From: a virus
DNA: 37,469 nucleotides
Virus record (IMG/VR): IMGVR_UViG_3300025617_001009
Location: 1 to 37,469 of that record
Direction: 5' to 3' (one strand)
A program made the position numbers and the translations under genes. Below are positions 1 to 7,999 of this stretch, piece by piece. The notes under the pieces were generated by a model. It ran no database searches and had not been told where the DNA came from. It saw only the letters and a list, made by a program, of their open reading frames with translations. Numbering within the stretch: position 1 is the stretch's first letter; each line of letters starts with the position of its first letter.

Positions 1-511
1 CGATATCACCCTGTGTAAGTGTAATACTTAAACTACGAATAACTTCGTCCATTGGCATCCATTCTACTGTTGCGCTACAACCAGATGTTCCTTGCGGACA
101 CAAGGTGCTCTCGGCGTCTTGTAATGGAATATAAACAAATGTGTAATCACCTGGTGCTAGTGTAAATGTAGCACCTTGCCAAGTGTATGACTCGCCGCCT
201 TGGTTACTATCGGTAGGATCATATGGTTTTAATTGTGTGCCATCACTACCAAAGTAGTTTACTCCTGAGATAAGTCCTGCTGGGCTATCTTGCGACAGTA
301 AGTTAAACTGTGTTTGTGTAATTTTAGCATCTTTAGAATCTAATACTTTTAGTTCTGCTTCGTTGAACTGTGTGTTGTCGTGCCACGCACCGTACCATAC
401 AGTAATCTTTCCAGTACCATCTCCAACATAACCAACTGAGTTGGTGTGTGCCAATGCCGTAGTCGACATTAGCGAAGCCGCAACGGCGGCCGCTATAATC
501 TTTATTCTCAT
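1..511 (-). CDS. Secreted protein, C-terminus cut by window edge
   Basis: Reading from ATG at 511 there is an open frame to the left edge of the window (about 170 codons). Residues 1-21 form a clear signal peptide (MRIKIIAAAVAAS then LMSTTALA, cleavage before HTNS). The mature part starts with VGYVGDGTGKITVWYGAWHD and is rich in Gly, Asp and Thr, with a Cys pair (TLCPQGTSGC) that could form a disulfide. I do not recognise a named family. It lies downstream of other secreted genes of the curli-like cluster on the same strand, so an extracellular or surface role is likely. No stop codon is visible, so its full size is unknown. Confidence 0.8.
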   Translation of the reverse strand, partial: MRIKIIAAAVAASLMSTTALAHTNSVGYVGDGTGKITVWYGAWHDNTQFNEAELKVLDSKDAKITQTQFNLLSQDSPAGLISGVNYFGSDGTQLKPYDPTDSNQGGESYTWQGATFTLAPGDYTFVYIPLQDAESTLCPQGTSGCSATVEWMPMDEVIRSLSITLTQGDI

Positions 512-591
512 TTTAATTGCCCTCACTAAGCATGACAGAATTTTTCCGTCACTATTATTTAAAGATTTTTAGTGTGTAATTAAGTTACACT

Positions 592-738
592 TTATTGACA
601 TTCTTTGTAGTCACAAGGATTAAGCATACGATCCCATTGTGGTCCTATTGACTCCCAGTAGGTGTTGCTGGCTGGAACCATTACCGCATAGAGCAAACAT
701 ACCAATCCTGCTATTGCTATAAGACTAATTTTCCACAT
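592..738 (-). CDS. Small membrane-anchored or secreted 48-aa protein
   Basis: Short frame from ATG at 738 to TAA at 592. Residues 1-23 form a hydrophobic segment (MWKISLIAIAGLVCLLYAVM), then a short polar tail with two cysteines (NPCDYKEC) near the C-terminus. The start overlaps the 3' end of the 147-aa gene by 14 nt, which suggests translational coupling. It is probably a small periplasmic or inner-membrane-anchored peptide. No family is recognised. Support is the overlap, the coherent signal/TM segment, and the position in a run of secreted genes. Confidence 0.6.
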   Translation of the reverse strand: MWKISLIAIAGLVCLLYAVMVPASNTYWESIGPQWDRMLNPCDYKECQ

Positions 739-1168
739 TGCGATTATCCCACGGTGCTGACTCAAAGCAATTTGCTGGCATCTTATCTTTGTATGTTACA
801 CCTGCTTTAAATCCGTCTCCACTGCGCTCTATGTACGCAGTCTTGAATGGCATCTCACGCTCCTTACCAAAGCACTTGTTATTGCTTTGTCCTGGATATC
901 TATAGCGTGGGTTGTGTTTTAGAAAATCTCTTAGCTCAGCAAGCTCTTGTTTATTTTGCTCTGCTTTCCAGTTGTGAAAACATGCTGATGCTTTATTGAA
1001 ATTAAAGTTATCAAACTTATCCGGTGTATAGCCCTGTAGTGCTAGACATCCTTTTATTACTGTGTTTGTTGTTAATTGTTCTGCTTCTGCTTTTTGTGAA
1101 TCAAGCAAAAGTATAACACTTCCAAATGCTATGATAACCATAATACTTGCTATTAATTTTTCCTTCAT
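725..1168 (-). CDS. Secreted protein of unknown function, 147 aa
   Basis: It begins with a signal peptide or anchor (MKEKLIASIMVIIAFGSVIL, then LLDSQKAEA), followed by a polar mature domain with four cysteines (GCLALQ, ACFHNW, KCFGKE, NCFESA) that could form two disulfides in the periplasm or outside the cell. The ATG at 1168 has an AGGAGCGAA ribosome binding site a few bases upstream. It sits 10 nt after the curlin-repeat gene and overlaps the next small gene, so it belongs to the same transcript. Function is unknown; a role tied to the curli-like genes is inferred from context only. Confidence 0.75.
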   Translation of the reverse strand: MKEKLIASIMVIIAFGSVILLLDSQKAEAEQLTTNTVIKGCLALQGYTPDKFDNFNFNKASACFHNWKAEQNKQELAELRDFLKHNPRYRYPGQSNNKCFGKEREMPFKTAYIERSGDGFKAGVTYKDKMPANCFESAPWDNRNVEN

Positions 1169-1178
1169 TGTTTCGCTC

Positions 1179-2375
1179 CTAGTCTTGTTGTATAACTGTT
1201 AGTGAACAGCCTGCGGCTACATAACACGTGCCGCTTGTGGTGCTACCATCACTCATCGAATGTGGTAGACTGTATTCTTTTGAAGTTGTTCCGTTCTGTG
1301 TTAAATCAAAGTTCCAAGCACCTCCTCCATTTGTAAGTTCTATAGTTCCCGCATGACTTCCTCCGCCTTCTTGTAGGATAGTAGCATTGTGACTGTCGCC
1401 TATTAGATCTAACTGTAAGTAGTGTTGTCCTGTACCTCTTTGTATTACATTTGCTGTATTGTAATCGCCTTCTATATCTATAATTGCTGTCTTGCTTGTA
1501 TTTTCTTGTAATACATCTAAATTATTATTGGCGCCTATTATGTTTGCTTCTAGGTAGTGCGTGCCGCCAATGGTACTTGCTTGTTCAATATCTACTATGT
1601 TTGAGTTACCTACAATACCAAGTTCTAAATAGTGCGAGTCGCCTGCCTGTACAATATCAACAACATTGCTATTACCGTCGATGCTCACGTGTGCTTCCAT
1701 ACCGTGACTTGCTGTATCACTAAGTTTGCTTGTACGCTTTGTGCTTTGTGCACCTGTTATGCCTGAACTATACACAGGAGTTGGTGAACTACTTGTACTC
1801 GGACCGACATCATTTAGTGTAATAGTTCCAGCACCAATAACAGCACCATAGTTACCTGCCCAGGAGCCACCATCACGTCCAGATATTGTAATATACACTT
1901 GTATAGTACTACGATGTTTTGTAACCGTATAGTCATATGTGTCCATTGTGGTGTTGGTTATATTTTCAGTAATACTGTTTGTTTGAAGTATTTGTCCAGA
2001 ACCATTCTTTTGCTGTATGGTAATGACAACATATTCAGTCTTATTTCCTTGCTCACCGTTTCTTGGACCTGTCATCATATCTAAACTTAGATACATAGTG
2101 CTACCACTAAAGCCTAGCGGTATATTAAATGTGTTATAGATGTAATAACTTGACGAATAGGCAAACACAACGTCACCACTACCTATACCATCGTTTGAGA
2201 AATAGGTGCCATTACTTACACAGGCCCTGGCTCCACTGTATCCGTAACAGGTTTGAAATCCTCCATAAGCACCCCAGGATCCAACATCACTGTTGATTAT
2301 TTCTGTAGCACATACGCTATTTGCGTATATCAAAAACAATAAACTACTGAGTCTGCGTAATATTGATTTGAACAC
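1179..2375 (-). CDS. Curlin-repeat extracellular protein (CsgA/B-like)
   Basis: Signal peptide at the N-terminus (FKSILRRLSSLLFLIYANS). Residues about 25-190 are a Gly/Ser/Thr/Tyr-rich beta domain. About residues 230-360 carry curlin-type repeats of the form N-x-x-x-I-x-Q-x-G (SNVVDIVQAGDS, SNIVDIEQAS, NNLDVLQENT, NTANVIQRGTG, HNATILQEGGG). Such repeats build the amyloid beta-solenoid of CsgA/CsgB. The gene follows the FecR-like gene with a 32-nt overlap. The likely start is GTG at 2375, about 5 nt after GGAGG; another GTG at 2381 overlaps that ribosome binding site. Probably exported via the nearby CsgG/CsgF pore. Whether it polymerises cannot be judged from sequence. Confidence 0.75.
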   Translation of the reverse strand: MFKSILRRLSSLLFLIYANSVCATEIINSDVGSWGAYGGFQTCYGYSGARACVSNGTYFSNDGIGSGDVVFAYSSSYYIYNTFNIPLGFSGSTMYLSLDMMTGPRNGEQGNKTEYVVITIQQKNGSGQILQTNSITENITNTTMDTYDYTVTKHRSTIQVYITISGRDGGSWAGNYGAVIGAGTITLNDVGPSTSSSPTPVYSSGITGAQSTKRTSKLSDTASHGMEAHVSIDGNSNVVDIVQAGDSHYLELGIVGNSNIVDIEQASTIGGTHYLEANIIGANNNLDVLQENTSKTAIIDIEGDYNTANVIQRGTGQHYLQLDLIGDSHNATILQEGGGSHAGTIELTNGGGAWNFDLTQNGTTSKEYSLPHSMSDGSTTSGTCYVAAGCSLTVIQQD

Positions 2376-3501
2376 TGGCACCTCCGTTTATTAATATCTC
2401 TGCTTGTACACCATCTTGTATAATTGTGAGATCAGTATTAGATTCTCTTTCTGTTACTACATCAGCGACATGAGGAATACGTTCAGAACGTATACCTATT
2501 TCTTCCTCGTTATAGTATGATTGATTTTTAATCCACGGATATTTGTGTATTGTAGGAAGTACACCATCATATTCTTCCATAGCATCGCCAAGATCTCCTG
2601 CTGTTAAATCTAATAAGTTATCAAGAAAATCTCCCCCGTATTCGTCTCTGTCAAGCCTGTTAGTGTTTAATTCTGCACTTTCTGCTAAAAGTTCTTTCAT
2701 TAGTTCATCAAACTCTAGAAAGTCTTCATCTAAAAAACTAACTTGCGATGGTTCGTTTTCACTATCAAACCCATCCGGAAATTGTTTTGGAGGAACAATA
2801 ATAAGAAGATTATTAATTAAAGGTCTGTCTGTAAGTACCTTAGGTTCCGTAGGAACACTAAATCTACTCGATACCACTGTTGTTTGATAGGCTTGATTCA
2901 TAATCACCATACCAGCATCTGTTGAAACTTCAATTTCTCCTGATGTACACTTCTCTTCGAGTTCCCCTTCGCTTAAACTAGGCTCTATAAGCCCAAACGG
3001 TAAGCCAGGACAGGTAGGTAATAGAGTAATCATCGATTGCCCTATTTCGTTTACAACCATTGTGAAGTCAGTACCGCGTACACTAACAGTTGCGGTAGGT
3101 GTTCTGAGTCTTACATTTTCTGGATTATTTTTTGCTACGCCACCACTAGCATAGCGAACAGTTCCCATAGTAACCCTACCGCTAAGTTTGCCGCTTTTAG
3201 CATCAGGATTATACGCAAATTCGTCTATAATAAACTGAGATTGTTCAGTAACTGCTACTTTTGTATTGTCATTAAAACCTAATACTAGTTTAGTATTTTT
3301 AGTTTCAATAGCATCGTTCATTTCTAATGGAGTATCTTTCTTCGCTGTAATTTCGTCTTTGTCTCTATACAACGTAGCATCTGGTCCTTGCTGATCTTGT
3401 ACAGTTCCAATAGCCGCAATTACAGGAGTAGTGAAAACTACTAAAAGAAAGATAAGTGGATATTTACTGTTGTGTAATATTGACAGCATTTGTACTACCA
3501 T
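2344..3501 (-). CDS. FecR-domain secreted protein
   Basis: About 385 aa with an N-terminal signal segment (KYPLIFLLVVFTTPVIA). A FecR-type domain follows at about residues 60-170, recognisable by LGFNDNTKVAVTEQSQFIID, LSGRVTMGTVRYASGG and the diagnostic VRLRTPTATVSVRGTDF. In bacteria FecR domains sense signals in the periplasm or form repeated extracellular domains. There is no cytoplasmic anti-sigma part here, so signalling by the classic route is unlikely. The C-terminal part is acidic. The start is uncertain (ATG at 3501 or 3489), both inside the 3' end of the upstream curlin gene, and the 3' end overlaps the second curlin gene. It sits between two curlin-repeat genes, so an extracellular matrix role is inferred. 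Confidence 0.8.
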   Translation of the reverse strand: MVVQMLSILHNSKYPLIFLLVVFTTPVIAAIGTVQDQQGPDATLYRDKDEITAKKDTPLEMNDAIETKNTKLVLGFNDNTKVAVTEQSQFIIDEFAYNPDAKSGKLSGRVTMGTVRYASGGVAKNNPENVRLRTPTATVSVRGTDFTMVVNEIGQSMITLLPTCPGLPFGLIEPSLSEGELEEKCTSGEIEVSTDAGMVIMNQAYQTTVVSSRFSVPTEPKVLTDRPLINNLLIIVPPKQFPDGFDSENEPSQVSFLDEDFLEFDELMKELLAESAELNTNRLDRDEYGGDFLDNLLDLTAGDLGDAMEEYDGVLPTIHKYPWIKNQSYYNEEEIGIRSERIPHVADVVTERESNTDLTIIQDGVQAEILINGGASVQINITQTQ

Positions 3502-4135
3502 CTATTGTTAAATTAACAATACCGGATTCAGTAGCACTAGACTGATCAATGTTTACAATGTTATTACTACTTGCTGTTCCGGCACCGCCAATATTAACTG
3601 TAACATCTGCTGTACTAGAAGAACCAGCAACTCCGCTTCTAGAAATTGCTACTTTATTGCTGTCTCCGTTTATATCGAGATCAACTTCAAAGTCATTAAC
3701 GCCAACAGATGTATTACAAACAGCACTAGTACCACTTGCAGCTGCAGTTGTAACTGTACCACATAATGTTGTTTCATTATAACTGCCGCTAATCTGAGCA
3801 TCATAAGTTGTTGAGTCAGCAGACCCTATATTAATATCACCAACGTTATAATCTCCATCTTGATCAATATTAATAACAGTTGATGCAGCTCCGGTTGTAG
3901 TTTCAATATCTAGTTCGTTGCTAGAACCGTTTTGAACAACGTCTACATCGGTTCCTGTGCCATACAATGATGCGGCATCGCTCGAACTACCAACTCTGTT
4001 ACCATCACCTGTTTGAGTAATATCAATAGTTGAACTAGATCCTACTTGTTCAATATAGACATCAGCTGCATTAACTGGTATAATACCAGCTAAAAATAGT
4101 AACATAGCCACTTTTATAGTTTTTATACGTGACAT
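3464..4135 (-). CDS. Curlin-repeat protein (CsgA/CsgB-like)
   Basis: A 223-aa secreted protein with signal peptide MSRIKTIKVAMLLFLAGIIP ending VNAA. The mature chain repeats short strands with the curlin signature: VYIEQVGSSSTIDITQTGDG, VDVVQNGSSNELDIE, VINIDQDGDYNVGDI, NNIVNIDQSS, NAVNITQQ. It resembles minor curlin CsgB in that it ends on a repeat. Ribosome binding site GGGAGCGAA lies just before the ATG, and a late promoter (AATAAATA, 4168-4175) lies 33 nt further upstream. It follows csgG by 76 nt on the same strand. Two cysteines (TLCGTV, AVCNTS) are unusual for curlins. Confidence 0.8.
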   Translation of the reverse strand: MSRIKTIKVAMLLFLAGIIPVNAADVYIEQVGSSSTIDITQTGDGNRVGSSSDAASLYGTGTDVDVVQNGSSNELDIETTTGAASTVINIDQDGDYNVGDINIGSADSTTYDAQISGSYNETTLCGTVTTAAASGTSAVCNTSVGVNDFEVDLDINGDSNKVAISRSGVAGSSSTADVTVNIGGAGTASSNNIVNIDQSSATESGIVNLTIDGSTNAVNITQQ

Positions 4136-4167
4136 TTTTTCGCTCCCGGGACTTTATGTTCCCATAA

Positions 4168-4175
4168 TATTTATT
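4168..4175 (-). promoter_or_regulatory. T4-type late promoter (AATAAATA)
   Basis: Minus-strand AATAAATA, one mismatch from the T4 late consensus TATAAATA, 33 nt upstream of the curlin gene start at 4135. It would allow the curlin-FecR-curlin block to be transcribed late, separately from csgF-csgG. Confidence 0.5.
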
Positions 4176-4211
4176 GAGTGTTGTTTAAATTTTTAACACT
4201 ATAGTTTTAGT

Positions 4212-5009
4212 TTACTCGTTGCTGACATCCTCTCCAGATGTAAAACTCCAAAGACCTTGTTTCTCTCCGTCTTTGATTATCTCTACCACTGCTTGTTGTA
4301 TTGCTACTCTAACAGCGTAGTTTACAGGTTCATTAACTGTATGACCAGCTTCTGCTTCAGCGGCTTGTGTCCCCATATCAAAGAAACGGAAAAACGTAAA
4401 CTTATCTCCCGCACTTAATATAGTTTTGGTCACAAGTACATTTAACAGTATTTCACCTGTTTGAACACTAACTACTCTCATACCGATTGTTACTACATCT
4501 TGTCTGTACTCTGAGCTAGGTCCAATTCCTAAATATCTTGCTCCTATTCCTCCAGTCTTAGTATTACTATCATAACCTACTATAGATCCTTCTATTAGTA
4601 TACCCGCATATAGTAATGGCTGTAGTGACGTTTCGTCACCAGCACCTTGACGTTGCTGTCTAATAATTTGTCTTTCTTTTGTTAGATTTTCTAACGCACC
4701 TCTTTCTACTATTTTAAACCAATTACCAGGTCCGACCTGCTTTAATGCTTCGATTACATAAGCATCCGCACCTTGTGTAACAGCGTAACTAATATTACTA
4801 AGTTTATCACTAGGCTTTCGTTGACCTGTTTTGTCTTGAAAACTATATACAGCAACATATATAGGGCCACCGGATGGTCCTGGCAAAGACTTAAACTCGT
4901 CTTGAGGTTTAACTCTGTTGGCACCTTCCCATTCTTTTTCAGTCATGTTCATGGTTGCGCAACCAGTTAAGAATAATCCTATTAGTAATAATGAAATAGT
5001 TTTTTTCAT
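4212..5009 (-). CDS. csgG: CsgG-like outer-membrane curli secretion channel lipoprotein
   Basis: About 265 aa from ATG at 5009 (MKKTISLLLIG). The lipobox LFLTGC marks an outer-membrane lipoprotein, as in CsgG. The body matches the CsgG family: IYVAVYSFQDKTGQRKPS near the N-terminus, the conserved GADAYVIEALKQVG and WFKIVERGALENLTKERQII, then YAGILIEGSIVGYDSNTKTG and GARYLGIG, where CsgG forms its beta-barrel strands. CsgG makes a nonameric outer-membrane pore that exports curlins. A TTG in frame at 5021 was rejected as start because the ATG leaves 1 nt after csgF. No csgE or csgC is visible nearby. Confidence 0.93.
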   Translation of the reverse strand: MKKTISLLLIGLFLTGCATMNMTEKEWEGANRVKPQDEFKSLPGPSGGPIYVAVYSFQDKTGQRKPSDKLSNISYAVTQGADAYVIEALKQVGPGNWFKIVERGALENLTKERQIIRQQRQGAGDETSLQPLLYAGILIEGSIVGYDSNTKTGGIGARYLGIGPSSEYRQDVVTIGMRVVSVQTGEILLNVLVTKTILSAGDKFTFFRFFDMGTQAAEAEAGHTVNEPVNYAVRVAIQQAVVEIIKDGEKQGLWSFTSGEDVSNE

Positions 5010-5010
5010 A

Positions 5011-5469
5011 TTAAAACGCAAAGTCCCCTACTGGTGTTTCAAACTCACTAGCTAAGTCACCGTTGCTATCGTATATTTCGACATAGATAACACCGCTTTC
5101 TCTTTTCCATTTTATAGTGTCACCGAATGGCGTTTCACTTTCCGCCCACTCCCCATCTATTATATCGCCGCCTTCGCCGAATAGACTGTCAGCAATATTT
5201 TTAGACAGTTGAGCATATATTCTCGATTCTAGATTGTTTTTGAACTTGTACATATTAGTACTTTTTGCTTCACGCTCCGCTTTGTCGATAGCGGCTTGAG
5301 CATCTTCTTCATTCTTGTCCTTGCGTTGCTGTTCAAGTTGGTGTATTGTAAGCACATGACTGCTATACCCTTGACCACTAAATGCTGGAGAATGAAATTG
5401 ATGTACTAGTTCGTTTGCGTGTGAATACGCAGGCACGAGTAATAGTGCTATTACTAAAAAGTTCTTCAA
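5011..5469 (-). CDS. csgF: CsgF-like curli assembly factor
   Basis: A 152-aa exported protein with signal peptide MKNFLVIALLLVPAYSHA. The mature N-terminus ELVHQFHSPAFSGQGYSS matches CsgF (consensus ELVYxPxNPxFGG...), the part that inserts into the CsgG channel. A coiled, charged middle (QLEQQRKDKNEEDAQAAIDK) and a beta-rich C-terminus follow. The start is TTG at 5469, supported by GGGAGCGAATC just before it. csgF is directly followed by csgG, so the two are co-translated. CsgF caps CsgG and tethers the curlin nucleator to the surface; in this phage it may also serve pore formation or surface display. Confidence 0.9.
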   Translation of the reverse strand: MKNFLVIALLLVPAYSHANELVHQFHSPAFSGQGYSSHVLTIHQLEQQRKDKNEEDAQAAIDKAEREAKSTNMYKFKNNLESRIYAQLSKNIADSLFGEGGDIIDGEWAESETPFGDTIKWKRESGVIYVEIYDSNGDLASEFETPVGDFAF

Positions 5470-5572
5470 GATTCGCTCCCTTGATTAATTAGATTTTCTC
5501 TAACGTATTTACCAAGATTTAAGCGATGTATGAAACCGATTCGCTCCCGGTGTCTTTCTCATTACGTAATGT

Positions 5573-5580
5573 TATTTATC
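5573..5580 (-). promoter_or_regulatory. T4-type late promoter (GATAAATA) for csgF-csgG
   Basis: Minus-strand GATAAATA about 104 nt upstream of csgF. Between it and csgF are a palindrome (CATTACGTAATG, 5560-5571) and two copies of GGAGCGAA (5540-5547 and 5472-5479); only the second is followed by a start codon. The promoter call is by motif alone. Confidence 0.45.
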
Positions 5581-5606
5581 GGTAATGTAGAAAAATTAAC
5601 AGGCAG

Positions 5607-6710
5607 TTAAATGGTCGATAGGCTCATTTGAGGATATGTAGAACGTGCTCCGAATCCTAAAATATAGATAGTACTAGCATGGAATCTCATACCTAATTTT
5701 GTAAGATCTTCTACATTTTTAAAGACAGTATAGCTAGGTTTGTCTCCAGCAAAGTTAATATACAATACAACATCATCATTTTTAATATTCATATAACGTT
5801 CGTATGTTTTATTAGAATATAGACCTTTTGCTGTACCAGTTTTACCGTTGGCTATTGCCTGAGCTAACTCTGTGTTATCTTGTCCTGGAAAGATTTTCTC
5901 TAGCAATTCGAATGTATGAGTATTAAATTGATTCTTATCAACATCTGTACGTTGTCCTAGAGCAATCCAGTTGTCGATATTAAGTCCTGTTTTTTTCTTT
6001 CCGCCAAGTTGTTCAATTTGAGTAGCGTAGATATCGAAAAGTTCATCTCTAACTTGTTCGTACCCAGGAGCAACAGTAACTTCTTGATCAGCAAATCTCG
6101 GTGATCCACCATCGGTTGCTTTAACTTCAACCTTAAGTGTTCCTTCTCCCGACTTAACTTCTAAGTCTCCTTTAATTGCTTTAGTAATACGCTTTGAAAG
6201 GACAGCAAATACAACTTCACCTTTACCCATACCATAATCAGAAACTTTACTTAATGCGTCAACAATAAATGTAATTGCTGGACTCTTTCCGTAATAGTTG
6301 AACATTTGATCTATAGTAAATGAGTTACCTGGTTCTAATAATCTTTCAACTTTAACAATATTATCTGCTTCTAACTTCTTAAAGAAAAAGTCTCTATCTC
6401 TCGGAGATGTTTGCGCGGCAGCCGCGGCTAGTAGATTAACCAGTTGATTCATTGCTTTATCAACATCTACATCTGCTTGGGCAAGAGGTTCAAGCCTAGC
6501 CTTAAATGATTCGAGATTGTTCATAGCATTAACGCTATTCAACAGATCTTTTACTTTTGCTAGTATTCTCTTTGACTCTTTGTCGTCTGGAAGTGTTTTA
6601 ATTTTAGAAAGTATTTCTCCCTTTAAACCCAAGGGATTATCTGCGATCCCTGCTGTGTCTGCTGGATCGTTTACTGGTTCTGCTTCTAATAAAAATTCAA
6701 ATGCTCTCAT
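5607..6710 (-). CDS. MRAFEF-tagged protein with putative PD-(D/E)XK nuclease core
   Basis: 367 aa, probably virion-associated. The N-terminus MRAFEFLLEAE is almost the same as that of the 378-aa protein at 31983-33119 and resembles the capsid-targeting peptide of T4 internal proteins (MKTYQEFIAEA), including an L-x-E site fitting the T4 gp21 protease rule. Residues 161-205 look like a restriction-endonuclease-fold core: GKGE (E165), KGDLEV (D182) and VEVKAT (E195, K197), i.e. E...D...ExK. The rest is helical with an Ala-rich stretch (LLAAAAAQ). It follows pcyX, with a late promoter (AATAAATA, 6718-6725) directly upstream. Nuclease activity is inferred from motif spacing only; an uncharacterised structural protein is the alternative. 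Confidence 0.6.
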   Translation of the reverse strand: MRAFEFLLEAEPVNDPADTAGIADNPLGLKGEILSKIKTLPDDKESKRILAKVKDLLNSVNAMNNLESFKARLEPLAQADVDVDKAMNQLVNLLAAAAAQTSPRDRDFFFKKLEADNIVKVERLLEPGNSFTIDQMFNYYGKSPAITFIVDALSKVSDYGMGKGEVVFAVLSKRITKAIKGDLEVKSGEGTLKVEVKATDGGSPRFADQEVTVAPGYEQVRDELFDIYATQIEQLGGKKKTGLNIDNWIALGQRTDVDKNQFNTHTFELLEKIFPGQDNTELAQAIANGKTGTAKGLYSNKTYERYMNIKNDDVVLYINFAGDKPSYTVFKNVEDLTKLGMRFHASTIYILGFGARSTYPQMSLSTI

Positions 6711-6717
6711 AACGTAG

Positions 6718-6725
6718 TATTTATT
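6718..6725 (-). promoter_or_regulatory. T4-type late promoter (AATAAATA)
   Basis: Minus-strand AATAAATA ends 8 nt before the ATG at 6710 and overlaps the stop codon of pcyX. The spacing is very short for a late transcript with a normal leader, so it may be weak or yield an almost leaderless mRNA. Confidence 0.4.
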
Positions 6726-7413
6726 TCAGTTTAGGAAATAACATGTCACGACAGAAAACTTCAACATCTTCTTCAGGCAGACCTAAACTTTTCATTACAT
6801 TAGGAGTATGTGGATTTTGTTGCTGATTGTGACAATAATAATTTTGTGAGGCAGAAACTAAATCAGCTTGTCCGTACCCATCAAACTGGGGTACTTCTTC
6901 GAACCATGCTTTTAAGTTATTAAGTGCTATGTTAATAATTTGTTCTGCTTCTTCTTCAGTGTTTACATTACCTGCGGCAAGCATCTTACCTGTGAATATG
7001 TTACGAGCCCATTCAGGTAATTCACGTTGCTTCTTGGGAATAAAATCTTCTACGCTTTCATAGTAACCTTGTATCATAGGATGATCAGGATCGCTACTAG
7101 GTGAAAAGTCATGAAATGCGCCGGTCATCTTATTCTTGCCAGCGATTACATCAAAGCCGTAAATAGGCGAATCGTTAGTTAAGTTTGGAAAACAACATAC
7201 ATGCATCATCCAAAGACCTTTTGTGTCTCTGGCGTCTACAACATCGATATGAGCCCTACGAACAGACTTATTAGCCCACACACGATTAATCCAACCAGAA
7301 TCAGGACGGTTGAATCTGTCGAGTCCTTCTTCTTGAATTTCAGTAGCGTACTCATCAAATGTGTGTATAATTTCATCTTTACAATTAATTAGTTTGTTCC
7401 AGATTCCACTCAT
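6721..7413 (-). CDS. pcyX: Ferredoxin-dependent bilin reductase, PcyX/PebS type
   Basis: 230 aa, the normal length of a phage bilin reductase. The family signature is clear: HIDVVDARDTKGLWMMHVCC, FPNLTNDSPIYGFDVIAGKN and KMTGAFHDFSP, plus a C-terminal block NYYCHNQQQNPHTPNVMKSL and FCRDMLFPKL. D88 in YGFDVIAG aligns with the catalytic aspartate of PebS/PcyA. These enzymes reduce biliverdin IX-alpha with electrons from ferredoxin; phage PebS and PcyX make phycoerythrobilin. The gene overlaps the heme oxygenase gene by 29 nt, so substrate and enzyme are made together. PcyX is favoured over PebS by the non-cyanophage setting; the exact product is inference. Confidence 0.85.
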   Translation of the reverse strand: MSGIWNKLINCKDEIIHTFDEYATEIQEEGLDRFNRPDSGWINRVWANKSVRRAHIDVVDARDTKGLWMMHVCCFPNLTNDSPIYGFDVIAGKNKMTGAFHDFSPSSDPDHPMIQGYYESVEDFIPKKQRELPEWARNIFTGKMLAAGNVNTEEEAEQIINIALNNLKAWFEEVPQFDGYGQADLVSASQNYYCHNQQQNPHTPNVMKSLGLPEEDVEVFCRDMLFPKLK

Positions 7414-7942
7414 TTAATTCCCTCATGATATTGATAGCATGTTCAAATGCTACATTCGCTTCATCTGACAAGTCGTCTGTTAATTTTTCTCTGATGCGAG
7501 TAATTAAAAGATCTTTGTTTTGAAAATCATAAAACTTACCGCTTCCTGGAACACGTTTAGCAATCATTTGACCTCCGTAGAGATCGCCCATATGCCTTAC
7601 ATAAAGGTGAGCTAAAATTAAATGCTTTCTTTCTTGATCTTCAACAAGCTCTAGGAGATATTTTATATAGTTTCTTGTTGAATCAAAAGCAGTCATTGAC
7701 ATTGCTCTATATCCTAGTTCTTGGAGATCAGCTTTGATTCCAGTTACACGAGATAGTCCTGGCAAGTCTTTAAGAAAGCCTTCCTTTGCCGCAAGATGCT
7801 CTAGTACAATGTACACCTCTAGCATTTGATAAAGGTATGTTGCGTACTGTTTTTCGTTAATGTTACCGCTCATTAATAGTTTAGCAAACTCAGAGCGTTC
7901 AGCATCACTGTGTGCTTGTTTAGTAAGTTCTTTTAGACTCAT
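7385..7942 (-). CDS. hemO: Heme oxygenase
   Basis: 185 aa, short but within the range of bacterial and phage heme oxygenases. H11 in KQAHSDAE is the expected proximal heme ligand. The distal helix is visible as RHMGDLYGGQMIAKRVPG (about residues 116-133), with the glycines that let heme bind. The enzyme opens heme to biliverdin, CO and iron. The overlap with the bilin reductase gene indicates a two-step heme-to-bilin pathway. Ribosome binding site AAGGAG precedes the ATG and a late promoter (AATAAATA, 7968-7975) lies upstream. No bilin lyase or phycobiliprotein gene is visible in the window. Confidence 0.93.
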   Translation of the reverse strand: MSLKELTKQAHSDAERSEFAKLLMSGNINEKQYATYLYQMLEVYIVLEHLAAKEGFLKDLPGLSRVTGIKADLQELGYRAMSMTAFDSTRNYIKYLLELVEDQERKHLILAHLYVRHMGDLYGGQMIAKRVPGSGKFYDFQNKDLLITRIREKLTDDLSDEANVAFEHAINIMRELNEWNLEQTN

Positions 7943-7967
7943 TTTATCTCCTTATTATGTACGCATA

Positions 7968-7975
7968 TATTTATT
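7968..7975 (-). promoter_or_regulatory. T4-type late promoter (AATAAATA) for hemO-pcyX
   Basis: Minus-strand AATAAATA located 26 nt upstream of the hemO ATG, in the short gap after clpS. It suggests late expression of the bilin genes. Motif-based call. Confidence 0.5.
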
Positions 7976-7999
7976 GGCGATTTAACGAGCCTAAAAATT

